Source: an uncultured Holophagaceae bacterium
GTDB taxonomy: Bacteria; Acidobacteriota; Holophagae; Holophagales; Holophagaceae
Assembly (NCBI GenBank): GCA_903884655.1
Contig: CAISFO010000045.1
Location: forward strand, 62,001-126,000
Length of the DNA stretch: 64,000 nt
Direction: 5' to 3'
Shown here: positions 8,725-17,671 of the stretch, piece by piece
How positions within the stretch are numbered: position 1 is the first letter of the stretch
Layout: the number at the start of each line of letters is the position of its first letter
Notes under the pieces: model-generated
What the model was told of the DNA's origin: nothing
What the model saw: only the letters and a program-made list of their open reading frames with translations
The model's database searches: none
Program-made: the position numbers and the translations under genes

Positions 8725-10668
8725 TCATGCGTAGAGCTCGACGTGGTGCGGGTTTGCGATGGTCGGGTAGATGGCGGCGGGTGCTTCTTGCCGGGCGGTG
8801 GGAGCCTCCAGGGCCGGATGCTCGCGGAAGGAGGGGGTCGCAGGAGTGTCCTGGTGAGGCCGATGGCCCTGCTGCAGATCAAAACTGCCCAGGGAAAGTC
8901 CCTGTTCCTTGAGCGCCATTTCCAGATGCGAGCGACCCTCCTGTACGGCCTGCATGGACCCGGGCTCCGTGATCCACAGGCGGGCGTGGACCGCCCCGCC
9001 TTCCACCCGGAGATGGATGGTCACCTGGCCCAGGGAATCAGGATGGAGTTGCAGTTGAGCTTCCTGGACGTCGCCCTTGAGCATCCAGCGCAGCCCCCCT
9101 TCCACCTGCAACACAGGCGGCGTGCGGAGGGGAACCGGGGCTGGGGGCGGTGCAGCGGCCTGAGGGGCGGTGGTTTCCACTGGACGGGCCTGGGCCGCCA
9201 GGGCGGCCATGGCCGAGCCATCGGCAGCCCTGGTGGGTGTGGCGGTCTGGGGAGCGGCAGGGGATTTCACCGCCAGGGCATCCAGCAGGATGGCGGCCGT
9301 CTGGGCATCCGCCGGGTTCGTGAGGGAGGAATTGCCTCCCAGGGGGAGGCCCTCCTGTTCCGGTAGCAGCGCCGCCGGGGTCGTGAAGGGTTTTCCGGCT
9401 GCCTGAGCGGAGTCCCTCGACAGCAGCGGAGCATCCAGGGCCTTCAGGCTCTTTTCGGGAGAGCCCGCCGCAGCCTTTCCTGGATCCACCCGGGGAGCAG
9501 GCTCATCGGCCTTCGAAGACTCCTTGGTGCGGGGGCCGGGTTCGGCCATGGCTGCCTTCGCCAGGAACACTTGGGGAGGTGAGCTGGGATCAGAGGGGGT
9601 GGCTGCCTGGGGTTCTGCCGGGGGTGCAACCTGAGCAGGTGGGGCGATCATGGGGGCAGCCACCGGGGCATTGGTGTCAACAGCGAGGGCGGCTGTCGCG
9701 GCAGCCGGTGCGGTGATGGTCACGGTGGTCGTCGGAGGCACCGGCGGAGGGCCCGGAAGGGCGATTGCCGGCGAGGCTGGCGCGGCGGACGGCTGGGCAG
9801 GGTTAGGCTCAGCCGCGACCGCTGGGCTGCTCTCTCTGCTCGGGTTGACGGTGGACCTCGTTTCGGGAGCGACTGGCTGGGGCTCCAGGGCGGGTGTCCG
9901 TTGGGCGGCACCCTGCGCTTCCCCCTGCGTCGTTGGGTCGGAAAGGGTTGCTCCAGGAGCGGGATCACTGGAAGGCAGCGCCGTCACCCCTGTGGTCTTT
10001 CCAGCGGAATCAGCTGCTCCCACTTCGGCCTTCGCGGAGCCCTCCAATGGCGTGGAGGGGCCGGAAGCCATTGCGACGGCCAGAGGCGTGGGGCCCGGCA
10101 GCGTTGCACGGGCTGGAACCACCGCGTCCGGGTCAGCCAAGCCTTGATTCTGGGCGGACACAGACGTGCTGGCCGCATCCGATGGAGTGAGCTGTTCTTC
10201 CTGCTTGGGGTCGGATGAGACCTGCTTGGGGCCTGCATCCTTCATCTTGGGGTCGGGCGATGCGGAAGCGGGCGCCGCGTCCACCACTTTGGAATCGGTG
10301 GTTTCCGCCTTTGGTTCCGCCGCTTCGGTTCGGGCCGCGCCCTGCTTTGGATCAGAAGGGCCATTCCTGGAACCGGCGGGATCCGCCTTGGAAACCGGGT
10401 GATCCGCTCCAGGGTTGACCCTTGCGGAGGACTGGCTGGCTGCCGGAGCAGGCTTCATCGGCGTGCTTCTGGAGGGCCGCGCCTTCAACAAGGCAGTGGG
10501 CCGGTCCGGGGGCGCGACTGGGGCAGGACTGGCAGCGGGTTTCTGGACGAGTTGAGCCATCAAGCCTGCGAACTGGCCGTCGGATTCCACCGAGCCCCTG
10601 GTCTCAGTCCGCTCCGCCATGGGACGGTCCTGGACCGCCAGGAGCGCAGAAGGGCTGGTCGCCGCCAT
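8725..10668 (-). CDS. fliK: Flagellar hook-length control protein FliK
   Basis: Secreted molecular ruler that stops hook growth and switches export specificity. The 647-aa product has a very long, low-complexity Pro/Ala/Ser/Thr-rich middle (about residues 60-520). Its conserved C-terminal Flg_hook domain (about 535-620) includes the LHPDSLGQVTIHLRVEGG signature. The length exceeds the 405 aa of Salmonella FliK, which by the ruler model could mean a longer hook. Identity rests on the C-terminal domain and gene order. An 80-nt gap separates it from the upstream motE-like gene. Confidence 0.9.
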   Translation of the reverse strand: MAATSPSALLAVQDRPMAERTETRGSVESDGQFAGLMAQLVQKPAASPAPVAPPDRPTALLKARPSRSTPMKPAPAASQSSARVNPGADHPVSKADPAGSRNGPSDPKQGAARTEAAEPKAETTDSKVVDAAPASASPDPKMKDAGPKQVSSDPKQEEQLTPSDAASTSVSAQNQGLADPDAVVPARATLPGPTPLAVAMASGPSTPLEGSAKAEVGAADSAGKTTGVTALPSSDPAPGATLSDPTTQGEAQGAAQRTPALEPQPVAPETRSTVNPSRESSPAVAAEPNPAQPSAAPASPAIALPGPPPVPPTTTVTITAPAAATAALAVDTNAPVAAPMIAPPAQVAPPAEPQAATPSDPSSPPQVFLAKAAMAEPGPRTKESSKADEPAPRVDPGKAAAGSPEKSLKALDAPLLSRDSAQAAGKPFTTPAALLPEQEGLPLGGNSSLTNPADAQTAAILLDALAVKSPAAPQTATPTRAADGSAMAALAAQARPVETTAPQAAAPPPAPVPLRTPPVLQVEGGLRWMLKGDVQEAQLQLHPDSLGQVTIHLRVEGGAVHARLWITEPGSMQAVQEGRSHLEMALKEQGLSLGSFDLQQGHRPHQDTPATPSFREHPALEAPTARQEAPAAIYPTIANPHHVELYA

Positions 10669-10748
10669 GGGAACCTCGATGCCGGGTCATCCGGTGAGAT
10701 TCCCAGGGCCAGGACCATGCCGCCCCAGATGGGCAGAAAGGTGCCACT

Positions 10749-11294
10749 TCAGGCAGAGGGGTCCTTCGGCTTGCTCATGCCGACCTTCTCGGACAGGCGG
10801 CCGGCGAGCTTCGCGTCCAGAGGGGCCAGCTGGTCCATCAGCTTGCCGGCCTTCTTGGGTGTCATCCCCGCCAGGATGGCCACAGCGACTTCCATGTTCT
10901 GGCCGGCAAGTTCCTTCAGTGCCTGGGCGCCCGCTGCCGGGTCCATCGCCTCATAGGTCCGGATGATCTGGGGGTCGATGGCGGGCCGCAACTTCAGGTT
11001 TTCCACCTTGGTCAGCGCCTCGTGAACGGCCTTCTCCCGGGCCGCGAGCTCGCCGCGATCCTTGTCCAGGGTGGCCTGGAGGGTGTTCAGCCGCTGCTCC
11101 ATCTGGCGCAGCTCCGCTTCCTTCTGGGCGATGGCCCGCTCCCGGGTCTGCAGCTGGGAGGCCAGCTCGGAGACCTTCACGCCTTCGGTGAAGAGGGCCT
11201 TGCCATCCCCCTTGGGTTCCTGGGCGGAGAGCCAGAGGACGCCAGCGGACAACAGGACGGGTGCCGAGATCCAGAGCAGGTAGCGGGGATTCAT
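10749..11294 (-). CDS. MotE-family flagellar protein (MgtE-N-like domain, coiled coil)
   Basis: 181-aa protein: an N-terminal membrane anchor or signal (residues 5-24), a long coiled coil (about 45-110, EKEAELRQMEQRLNTLQ type), and a C-terminal domain (about 115-170). The C-terminal domain contains YEAMDPAAGAQALKEL and AVAILAGMTPKKAGKLMDQL, the MgtE intracellular-domain repeat pattern. This architecture is that of MotE/FlbB-type proteins described as chaperones or partners of the stator (MotC in rhizobia) and found near fliJ in many flagellar operons. It lies between fliJ (15 nt) and fliK, so a flagellar role is well supported by position. The exact function here is inferred. Confidence 0.78.
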   Translation of the reverse strand: MNPRYLLWISAPVLLSAGVLWLSAQEPKGDGKALFTEGVKVSELASQLQTRERAIAQKEAELRQMEQRLNTLQATLDKDRGELAAREKAVHEALTKVENLKLRPAIDPQIIRTYEAMDPAAGAQALKELAGQNMEVAVAILAGMTPKKAGKLMDQLAPLDAKLAGRLSEKVGMSKPKDPSA

Positions 11295-11309
11295 GGGGAC
11301 TCCTGTGGG

Positions 11310-11759
11310 CTAGGCGGTCGGCCGCTGGTGCCGGAGAATGGCCAGTTCGTCCATCTCGATGGTTTCCCGGCGCTGCTCTTCCTGCGCGTGCAGAAGGGCC
11401 CGGCGTTCCTTGAGTCGGACGAGCATCAGGTGGTTCCGGTGGGCCAGGACCAGGGCTTCCCGGGCGGCGGCCACCTGGGTCGAGGCCAGCCGCAGGCGTT
11501 CATAGCCTTCAAGCTGCATGCGCTCCAGTACCACGAGGTAGCGTTCCCCGGACCGCAGGAGCTCGAGGTCCACAGTCTGCCCTGTGGAGACGCGACGGGC
11601 TTCGTACAGGGCCAGGCGCTTGGACTCCAGGGATTCAAGATAGAGCCGGGCCTCCCGTTCGGCCTTGAGCGTGCGGGCCAAGGTCCGTTCGGCCTCGCGT
11701 TCCAGGGCCTCCCGCAGCTTGCGCAGGGGCTCCAGGCGGAAACGGAACCGGCCAGCCAT
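11310..11759 (-). CDS. fliJ: Flagellar export protein FliJ
   Basis: Small coiled-coil stalk of the flagellar export ATPase that links FliI to FlhA. The 149-aa product is almost wholly helical, rich in Arg/Glu/Leu, opening FRFRLEPLRKLREALEREAE, a typical FliJ N-terminus. Its start codon shares one base with the fliI stop region (11759), indicating translational coupling. Size and position after fliI settle the call despite low sequence conservation of the family. Confidence 0.88.
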   Translation of the reverse strand: MAGRFRFRLEPLRKLREALEREAERTLARTLKAEREARLYLESLESKRLALYEARRVSTGQTVDLELLRSGERYLVVLERMQLEGYERLRLASTQVAAAREALVLAHRNHLMLVRLKERRALLHAQEEQRRETIEMDELAILRHQRPTA

Positions 11760-13120
11760 CAGGCCCGGCCCTTGAGGAACGGCGACAGGTCAATGCCGAA
11801 GATCTGGCCCATCGCCAGCATGGCCTGCTGGTGGCTGGATCCTTCCGCAGTGGCCTGGCGCAGGAAGGACTGGATGGCCGGCTGGAACTGGATGGCCTGG
11901 TCAATGGAGGAGCTGGAGCCTTTGGTGTAGGCGCCGATCTGGATGAGATCCTCCGCATCCTGGTAGGTGGCCATCAGGTCGCGCAGCTTGCTCGCCAGCT
12001 GCTTCTGCTCCGGCGGAGCGAGGGCGCTGAAGAGCCGCGAGAGGCTGGGAAGCACATCGATGGCGGGAAAGTGGTTCTTCGAGGCGAGCTTCCTGGAGAG
12101 CACCACATGGCCGTCCAGGATGCCGCGCACGGCATCACTGATGGGCTCGTTCATGTCGTCGCCTTCCACCAGGACCGTGTAGATGCCGGTGATGGAGCCC
12201 ATGCCCTCGAAGGTGCCCGCCCGCTCCATGAGCCTGGGCAGGAGAGCGAAGACCGAGGGTGTGTAGCCCCGGGAGCTGGGCGGCTCTCCGGCACTGAGCC
12301 CCACCTCCCGCTGGGCCATGGCGAAGCGCGTGACACTGTCCATCATCAGCAGCACGTCCTTGCCCTGCCGCATGAAGTACTCGGCGACCGTGGTGCCGGA
12401 CATGGCGCAGCGCAGCCGCAAGAGGGGGCTCTGGTCACTGGTGGACACGACCACCACACTGCGTTTCAGGCCCTCCTCGCCCAGGTCGTTGTCGATGAAT
12501 TCGCGAAGCTCGCGACCCCGTTCCCCCACGAGCGTGATGACGTTGACCTCGGCGGATGTATTGCGCGCCACCATGCCCAGGAGCGTCGACTTCCCCACGC
12601 CGGATCCGGAAAAGATGCCCACCCGCTGGCCCTTGCCCAGGGTGAGCAGGCCGTCGATGGCCCGCACGCCCGTGGACAGCACCTGGTCGATGCGCTTCCG
12701 CCGCATGGGGTTGGGGGGCGGTCCCTGCAGGGGAAGGTGGGCCGTGGCCTCGATGGGCGGTCCGCCGTCCAGGGGCCGTCCCAGCGGATCAATCACCCGG
12801 CCGAGCAGCTCGTCCGCCAGGGGCAGTTCGGATTGGTGGCCCGTGCCTTCCACCCAGAGGCCCGGGCGGATGCCCTCGGTCTCCTCAATGGGCATGAGCA
12901 GCACGCGCTGCCCGGAGAATCCGACCACTTCGGCGTGGACGAGCCTGGGCTTGCCGGCGGCATCGATCCCATGGATGAGCATCTGCTCGCCCACCGAACA
13001 GTCCGGCCCGCTGGATTCCACCACCAGGCCCACCACCTTGGTGACCCGGCCCATCCAGTCTCCCTTGGGAAGCTCGCGGAGCCGGGAAGCGAGGGCCGTG
13101 AGGTCGACCGCGGTGCTCAT
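11759..13120 (-). CDS. fliI: Flagellum-specific ATP synthase FliI
   Basis: Hexameric ATPase that unfolds and feeds substrates to the flagellar export gate; homologous to F1-beta. The 453-aa product has the Walker A loop GSGVGKST (about 168-175), the RGREVREF-like stretch VGERGRELREF, a Walker B strand LLMMDSVTRFAMA, and the RGYTPSVFALLPRLMERAG segment specific to type III ATPases. Complete with no lesion. Overlaps fliH by 4 nt and fliJ by one base. Confidence 0.97.
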   Translation of the reverse strand: MSTAVDLTALASRLRELPKGDWMGRVTKVVGLVVESSGPDCSVGEQMLIHGIDAAGKPRLVHAEVVGFSGQRVLLMPIEETEGIRPGLWVEGTGHQSELPLADELLGRVIDPLGRPLDGGPPIEATAHLPLQGPPPNPMRRKRIDQVLSTGVRAIDGLLTLGKGQRVGIFSGSGVGKSTLLGMVARNTSAEVNVITLVGERGRELREFIDNDLGEEGLKRSVVVVSTSDQSPLLRLRCAMSGTTVAEYFMRQGKDVLLMMDSVTRFAMAQREVGLSAGEPPSSRGYTPSVFALLPRLMERAGTFEGMGSITGIYTVLVEGDDMNEPISDAVRGILDGHVVLSRKLASKNHFPAIDVLPSLSRLFSALAPPEQKQLASKLRDLMATYQDAEDLIQIGAYTKGSSSSIDQAIQFQPAIQSFLRQATAEGSSHQQAMLAMGQIFGIDLSPFLKGRA

Positions 13121-13848
13121 GGCGCTCCATCCTCGTTCATGCGGGCGATCAGCTGCATGAGGCGTTCCCGCCGGCGCTCGAGGGTACCGTTGAGAATGCC
13201 TTGGGGGGCTTCGATGCGGAGGCTGCCGCGGGAGAGGCCCCCATCCGCCACCAGGGCGAGTCCAGTGTGTCCCACGAAGTGGTCGCCCAGTTGCTCCAGG
13301 TCCAACGGGTTGAGGAACACCTGGACCGGCATCTCGCCATCCCGGCGACCCCGTGGGAGGGGGAAGGGCAGCTCTTCGAGGATGCGCTCCATCAAGAGCT
13401 TCACGGCTTGGGGTGACTGCGTGATCTGCTGGACGGCGAGGTGTTCCCCGACCGCCAGGGACAGGGCCACCAGCTCCTCGTTCAGGGCCTCCCGGAGGAC
13501 CAGAGAGGCCGCCGCCAACTGCCCCAGATGCTCGTCCAGGTTCTGGATGTAGGACCGGTACTGGCTTTCTCCGAAGCTTCGGCCTTCCGTCTCTCCGGAG
13601 GCAAAGCCTTCCTCATAGGCCCGGCGAGCAATCTCCTGCGCCTGACGTTCCGCATCCTGCAGCCGCTCCATCAGCCGCTGCTCGATGGGCACCTGGGCCA
13701 GCGCGCCATCGCCGAGGGCGGAAGCCACCGAATCCTGGCCGTCTTCAAAGGCGTTGTGGCCCATCGCGGAGTCCACCGGGAAGTAGGGAAAGGCCTCCAG
13801 GTGGGTGTCACTCAAGTCTTCGGCGCGGATGTATCCCCTACGAGACAT
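13117..13848 (-). CDS. fliH: Flagellar assembly protein FliH
   Basis: Peripheral stator-like regulator of FliI, similar to the F-ATPase b/delta subunits. I start it at ATG 13848, which has GGAGG about 9 nt upstream inside the fliG 3' end; a GTG six codons earlier (13866) is possible. The 243-aa product has an acidic N-terminus, a helical middle with A-x3-A-x3-G-type spacing (DAERQAQEIARRAYEEGFASG), and the C-terminal delta-like domain (LSRGSLRIEAPQGILNGTLE). Overlaps fliG by 11 nt and fliI by 4 nt. Confidence 0.9.
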   Translation of the reverse strand: MSRRGYIRAEDLSDTHLEAFPYFPVDSAMGHNAFEDGQDSVASALGDGALAQVPIEQRLMERLQDAERQAQEIARRAYEEGFASGETEGRSFGESQYRSYIQNLDEHLGQLAAASLVLREALNEELVALSLAVGEHLAVQQITQSPQAVKLLMERILEELPFPLPRGRRDGEMPVQVFLNPLDLEQLGDHFVGHTGLALVADGGLSRGSLRIEAPQGILNGTLERRRERLMQLIARMNEDGAP

Positions 13849-14842
13849 AGTCCTCGCCTCCGCCACCGCCGATGCTGATGACGCCCTCTTCTTCCAGCTG
13901 CCGGACGATCTCCACCACCTCGTGCTGGGATTTTTCCACGTCCTTCAGCTTCACAGGGCCCATGAATTCCATTTCCTCCTTCATGAGCTCCACCGCGCGG
14001 CTGGACATGTTCCGGAAGAACTGGTTCTGCAGTTCCTCGCTGGTGCCCTTGAGGGCGATGGTGAGGGTCTTCTTGTCGGCCCGCTTCAGGATCTCCGTGA
14101 TGCCGTTGTCGTCGATGAGCAGGATGTCATCGAAGACGAACATGAGGTCCCGGATGCTGGCGGCCAGCTGGGGGTTCTCGGTCTCAATCTTCTCCAGCAC
14201 CGCGCGGCCCGTGTTGCGGTCCATGCGGTTGAACAGTTCCGCCACTGCGCGGACGCCGCCGTAGGCTTCCGTCGCGAAGGAGCCCAGGGCCTCCAGCTTC
14301 TGCTCGAGGATGAGGCTGATGCGGCGCACCACCTCGGGGCTGATCTCCTGCAGGCTCGCCATGCGCATGGCCACATCGCTGCGCAGTGCTTCCGGCAGGC
14401 TGGAGATGAGCTCGGCCGCCTGGCTGGCGTTCAGGTGCGCCAGGATCAGGGCGATGGTCTGGGGGTGCTCATTCTGGATGAACTTGGAGAGCTGCTGGGG
14501 GTTGGCCCGCTCCAGGCTGGTGAAGCCGGCGCTGGATTCCAGGGCCTTCACGAGGCGGTCGATGATCTTGCGCGCCACTTCCGGGCCCACCGACTTGATG
14601 AGCAGCTTCTTGGCGTACTCGATGCCGCCCTGGCTGATGTAGCTGCGGGCCTGGGTCATGGTGTGGAACTCCTCCATGACCTCTTCCGCCACCTCGGGTT
14701 GCACATGCTTGGTGATGGCGATCTCCCGGGAGATCGTCTGGATTTCGTCCTCTTCAAGGTACTTGAAGATGTTCGACGCGGTCTCGTCCCCGAGGGTGAC
14801 CATGAGCACCGCGGCCTTCTGCATGCCGGTGAGTTTCGCCAT
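13838..14842 (-). CDS. fliG: Flagellar motor switch protein FliG
   Basis: Rotor protein that couples the MS ring to stator torque and to FliM. The 334-aa product has all three domains: FliG_N (residues 1-100, LTGMQKAAVLMVTLGDETAS), FliG_M with the FliM-contact motif EHPQTIALILAHL (about 120-132), and FliG_C. FliG_C carries the charged torque helix around the FVFDDILLIDD segment (about 235-245). Ends with an unusual Gly-rich tail after the armadillo-like C-domain. Two bases separate it from fliF. Confidence 0.96.
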   Translation of the reverse strand: MAKLTGMQKAAVLMVTLGDETASNIFKYLEEDEIQTISREIAITKHVQPEVAEEVMEEFHTMTQARSYISQGGIEYAKKLLIKSVGPEVARKIIDRLVKALESSAGFTSLERANPQQLSKFIQNEHPQTIALILAHLNASQAAELISSLPEALRSDVAMRMASLQEISPEVVRRISLILEQKLEALGSFATEAYGGVRAVAELFNRMDRNTGRAVLEKIETENPQLAASIRDLMFVFDDILLIDDNGITEILKRADKKTLTIALKGTSEELQNQFFRNMSSRAVELMKEEMEFMGPVKLKDVEKSQHEVVEIVRQLEEEGVISIGGGGGEDYVS

Positions 14843-14844
14843 GG

Positions 14845-16533
14845 CTAGCGTCCTTCCTCAAGCAGCCAGGAGCGCACGAGCGAGGCCATGGTTTCCGGAT
14901 CCTCGTGGGAACTCTCCTGCAACCGCTTCTTGATGAGTTCGCGGCGCCTTGCCTCAGGGGCGCTGAAGGCTGCGTCGGCGTTGAGCTCGGCCTCGATCTC
15001 CGCCTCGATCTCCGACATAGACTTCACCTGCACGGGCTTGCGGCTGGAGGTTCCTCCGGAGCCGGCCATGGAAGCCTCGCCGCCATCGGCACTGGCGACC
15101 CGCATGGGGGCCGGCCGGTTGATGGCCGCGGACATGCGCCGGAGCATGGGGAGCACCAGCATGAAGAACACCGCCAGGCCGACAATGCCGTAGATCACGC
15201 TGGGGGCGAACTGTCTTACCAGATCGACCCAGAACTGCTTCTTGGCGTCGGCTTCTTCCTTCGGATTCACCTGGAGGGTGGCGAAGGCCATGTTCTCGAC
15301 GGTGAGTTCATCCCCGCGCTTGGGCTGGATGCCCACCGCAGCGGAGACCTGGTCGCGGATCTTCTTCAGTTCGTCAGCGCTGCGGGCCGTGAACTTCTGC
15401 ACGGGCTCGCCTTTGGCGTCCTTGTCCCAGGCAGCCATGTGGTCCACGATGACCGCCAGGGTCACCCGCTTGATGGAGCCGGTGGCCTGGTCGATGGCCC
15501 GCACGGTCTTGCTGATCTCGAAGTTGGTGGTGGTCTCCTTCTTGTCCGAGGTCTCGGTCACGCCGGCGGTGGCGCCACCCGTGGCAGGAGCCACGTTGCT
15601 TGCAGTGCCAGGCAGGCCGGCGCCCCCCTCGCGCTTCTGGACCTTCTCGTCCTTCTGCTGGACACTCCGCTCCACCTGTCCCTGGGGATCGAACTTCTCT
15701 TCGTTGATCTTCACTTTGTCGAAGTCCAGCTCCACGTGAGCCGTGGCCCGGACCTTCCCGATGCCCACCACGGGCTCGAGCAGCTCCGTGACCCGGCGGA
15801 CCAGGTGGTCTTCCTCCTCGCGGGCCACCTTCTTCTGGGCATCACTGGCCCCGACCATGGGGTCGCGGCCGGTGCGGGAGAGGATGCGGCTGTACTGGTC
15901 GATGATGACCACATTGTCGGGCTTCAGTCCCTCCACGCTGGCGGCCACCAGGTTGACGATGGCCTGGGTGTTCTCGTCCGGGAGGATTCGCGAACCCCGG
16001 AGCTTCAGCAGGACGCTGGCCTTGGCGTCCTCCTTCTCGGTGAGGAAGGGACTGTCATTGGAGGGAGTGATGTGGACGGTGGCCTCGGCGACCTGCTGGA
16101 GGCTCTTGATGGTCTTGGCCAGTTCGGCTTCCATGGCGCGCCGATGGATCACCTTCTGGGAGAAATCCGTCGTTCCGAGTCCTGCGTTCTCGAGTTTCTC
16201 GAAGCCGAGCTTGTCCCCGGTGAGCATGCCGTCACCGGCGAACTTCAGGCGGAGGGAGCCCACTTTGCTCTCGGGGACCATGATGGTGCGCTGGTCCCCG
16301 CTGAGCTCATAGGGCACCTGCATCTTGTCCAGCTGGGCCACGATCGAGCTGGCCTCGGTGGGCGACACATTGGCCGCAAGCACGCCCTTGGTCTCCTGTC
16401 CGGCCCAGATGCCTAGGCCACTCAAGGCCAGCATGACCGTCACGGAAATGGCCAAAACCATGACACGCTGAGTCGCGCTCATGCCTCGGAAGGCGCTGGT
16501 GAGTTGTTCTGCGAGGTTCGTTTCCCCGGCCAT
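14845..16533 (-). CDS. fliF: Flagellar MS-ring protein FliF
   Basis: Forms the MS ring in the cytoplasmic membrane and is the base for rotor assembly. The 562-aa product has a first membrane helix (about 24-45), the YscJ/FliF RBM region with LSGDQRTIMVPESKVGSLRLK (about 78-98), and the FliF C-terminal domain with VAREEEDHLVRRVTELLEPVVG. It also has a second membrane helix (about 445-465) and a C-terminal FliG-binding tail ending in MASLVRSWLLEEGR. Normal length. Preceded by fliE with a 49-nt gap. Confidence 0.96.
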   Translation of the reverse strand: MAGETNLAEQLTSAFRGMSATQRVMVLAISVTVMLALSGLGIWAGQETKGVLAANVSPTEASSIVAQLDKMQVPYELSGDQRTIMVPESKVGSLRLKFAGDGMLTGDKLGFEKLENAGLGTTDFSQKVIHRRAMEAELAKTIKSLQQVAEATVHITPSNDSPFLTEKEDAKASVLLKLRGSRILPDENTQAIVNLVAASVEGLKPDNVVIIDQYSRILSRTGRDPMVGASDAQKKVAREEEDHLVRRVTELLEPVVGIGKVRATAHVELDFDKVKINEEKFDPQGQVERSVQQKDEKVQKREGGAGLPGTASNVAPATGGATAGVTETSDKKETTTNFEISKTVRAIDQATGSIKRVTLAVIVDHMAAWDKDAKGEPVQKFTARSADELKKIRDQVSAAVGIQPKRGDELTVENMAFATLQVNPKEEADAKKQFWVDLVRQFAPSVIYGIVGLAVFFMLVLPMLRRMSAAINRPAPMRVASADGGEASMAGSGGTSSRKPVQVKSMSEIEAEIEAELNADAAFSAPEARRRELIKKRLQESSHEDPETMASLVRSWLLEEGR

Positions 16534-16582
16534 AGGCGTTCCTCAGTCAGGGGTGAGGCCGCGCCTTGAAGCTGGGCCAGCG

Positions 16583-16903
16583 CTACATCTGCATGCGCAT
16601 GACCTCGCGGTAGGCATCGATCAGTTTCGACCGAACGGCCATCATCATCTGGAAGCTAAGATCGGCCTTCTGGACAGCCAGCATGGCCGAGTGCATGTCT
16701 GCACTATCTCCTGTCATCAAGTTTCGTGCCTCAGTGTCGGCCTGGGCCGAAACCTGATTGACCTCGTGCAGCGCCTGCTTGAGGAGATCTCCAAAGGCCA
16801 CCCCCCCCTCGGGGGCCGCAGCGCCGCTGCCCTGGCCGGAATTGGAGGATCCGGAGATGGGGTTCAGCGAGGGCACTTGGGGGATGTTCTGGAGGGGGTC
16901 CAT
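16583..16903 (-). CDS. fliE: Flagellar hook-basal body complex protein FliE
   Basis: Junction protein between the MS ring and the proximal rod. I place the start at ATG 16903, giving 106 aa, the usual size. The open frame continues upstream, but those residues (Pro/Arg-rich) do not look like FliE. The conserved C-terminal part is clear: VAFGDLLKQALHEVNQ, DMHSAMLAVQKADLSFQMMM and VRSKLIDAYREVMRMQM. The ribosome site is weak. A 274-bp inverted-repeat element lies between this gene and upstream flgC, which may affect the fliE leader. Confidence 0.93.
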   Translation of the reverse strand: MDPLQNIPQVPSLNPISGSSNSGQGSGAAAPEGGVAFGDLLKQALHEVNQVSAQADTEARNLMTGDSADMHSAMLAVQKADLSFQMMMAVRSKLIDAYREVMRMQM

Positions 16904-16979
16904 GGGTTGGCTCGGGGGAAAAGGCCTTTCATACGATCGGTCTGAGGTGGGGCGAGGGCAAGTCGAAATTCCGACAGTC

Positions 16980-17253
16980 AAGAGTGCCTAGCATAACCCC
17001 CACGGGGTCGCGTGAGGGTCGCCGGGCGAGCGAGGCGAGGAAGGCGAGTCGAAGCGTAGCGGGTACTACGCGCGACGAGCGTGACGCGGCATCGCGACGC
17101 CCGCCGGCCCTCGCCCGGAGGGATGAAGCCAGGCTGGCGCCCCGCAGCGTCACGGCCCTTGAACGATGTCCCGCATCGCCCTGCGGGCCCTTCCTTGCGG
17201 TGCATCCAGCCTGGTTTCATCGCGACCTCGTCGGGGTTATGTTAGGCACTCTT
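16980..17253. repeat. 274-bp element with 33-bp terminal inverted repeats (MITE-like), inside the flagellar operon
   Basis: The two ends match as inverted repeats at 30 of 33 positions (16980-17012 against 17221-17253; each end begins AAGAGTGCCTA). Nested inside is a second inverted pair, atgaagccaggctgg (from about 17130) against ccagcctggtttcat (17206-17220), 14 of 15 matching. No plausible coding frame is present. The right end runs into the flgC stop codon (TAA at 17252-17254). No clear target duplication is visible. It has the look of a non-autonomous mobile element or a large REP/BIME-type extragenic palindrome. Confidence 0.7.
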
Positions 17254-17671
17254 ACTGCACGCGGAGGATATCCAGGGCCGAGGAGGCCATGGCCTTGGCG
17301 GTGCGAACCACGGCGATGTTGGCCTCGTAGGACCGGCTGGCCGAGGTGAGGTTCACCATCTCCTCCACCGGGTTGATGTTGGGGTAGTTCACGACACCCT
17401 CGGCGTTCGCATCCGGATGGCTGGGCTCGTAGCGGGTCAGGAAGGGTTCCTGGCTGGTCTGGATGGAGGCGATCTTCACACCAGCGCTGGACAGGGCGCC
17501 GGAAAAACCCATGTCCTGGGACTGGAAGACCGCATCCCGGCGGCGATAGGGGCCGCCTTCCTTGGTCCGGGTGGTTTCGCTGTTGGCGACGTTGGCGGCG
17601 ATGAGCTGGACCCGCAGCCGCTGGGCGGCCATGCCGGTGCTCGCGATATCGAGGATCTGGTTGATGGACAT
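17252..17671 (-). CDS. flgC: Flagellar proximal rod protein FlgC
   Basis: Rod subunit of the flagellar basal body, 139 aa. N-terminus INQILDIASTGMAAQRLRVQ with LIAANVANSETTRTKEGGPYRRRDAVFQ is diagnostic. C-terminus NINPVEEMVNLTSASRSYEANIAVVRTAKAM is the matching D0 helix. Its ATG overlaps the flgB stop by one base (TGATG), so the two are translationally coupled. Confidence 0.96.
   Translation of the reverse strand: MSINQILDIASTGMAAQRLRVQLIAANVANSETTRTKEGGPYRRRDAVFQSQDMGFSGALSSAGVKIASIQTSQEPFLTRYEPSHPDANAEGVVNYPNINPVEEMVNLTSASRSYEANIAVVRTAKAMASSALDILRVQ

Noticed and set aside
10718..10740. TGGCAC-like sequence before fliK as a sigma-54 promoter
   Set aside because: The spacing between GG and GC is 9, one base short of what sigma-54 requires, so I do not count it.
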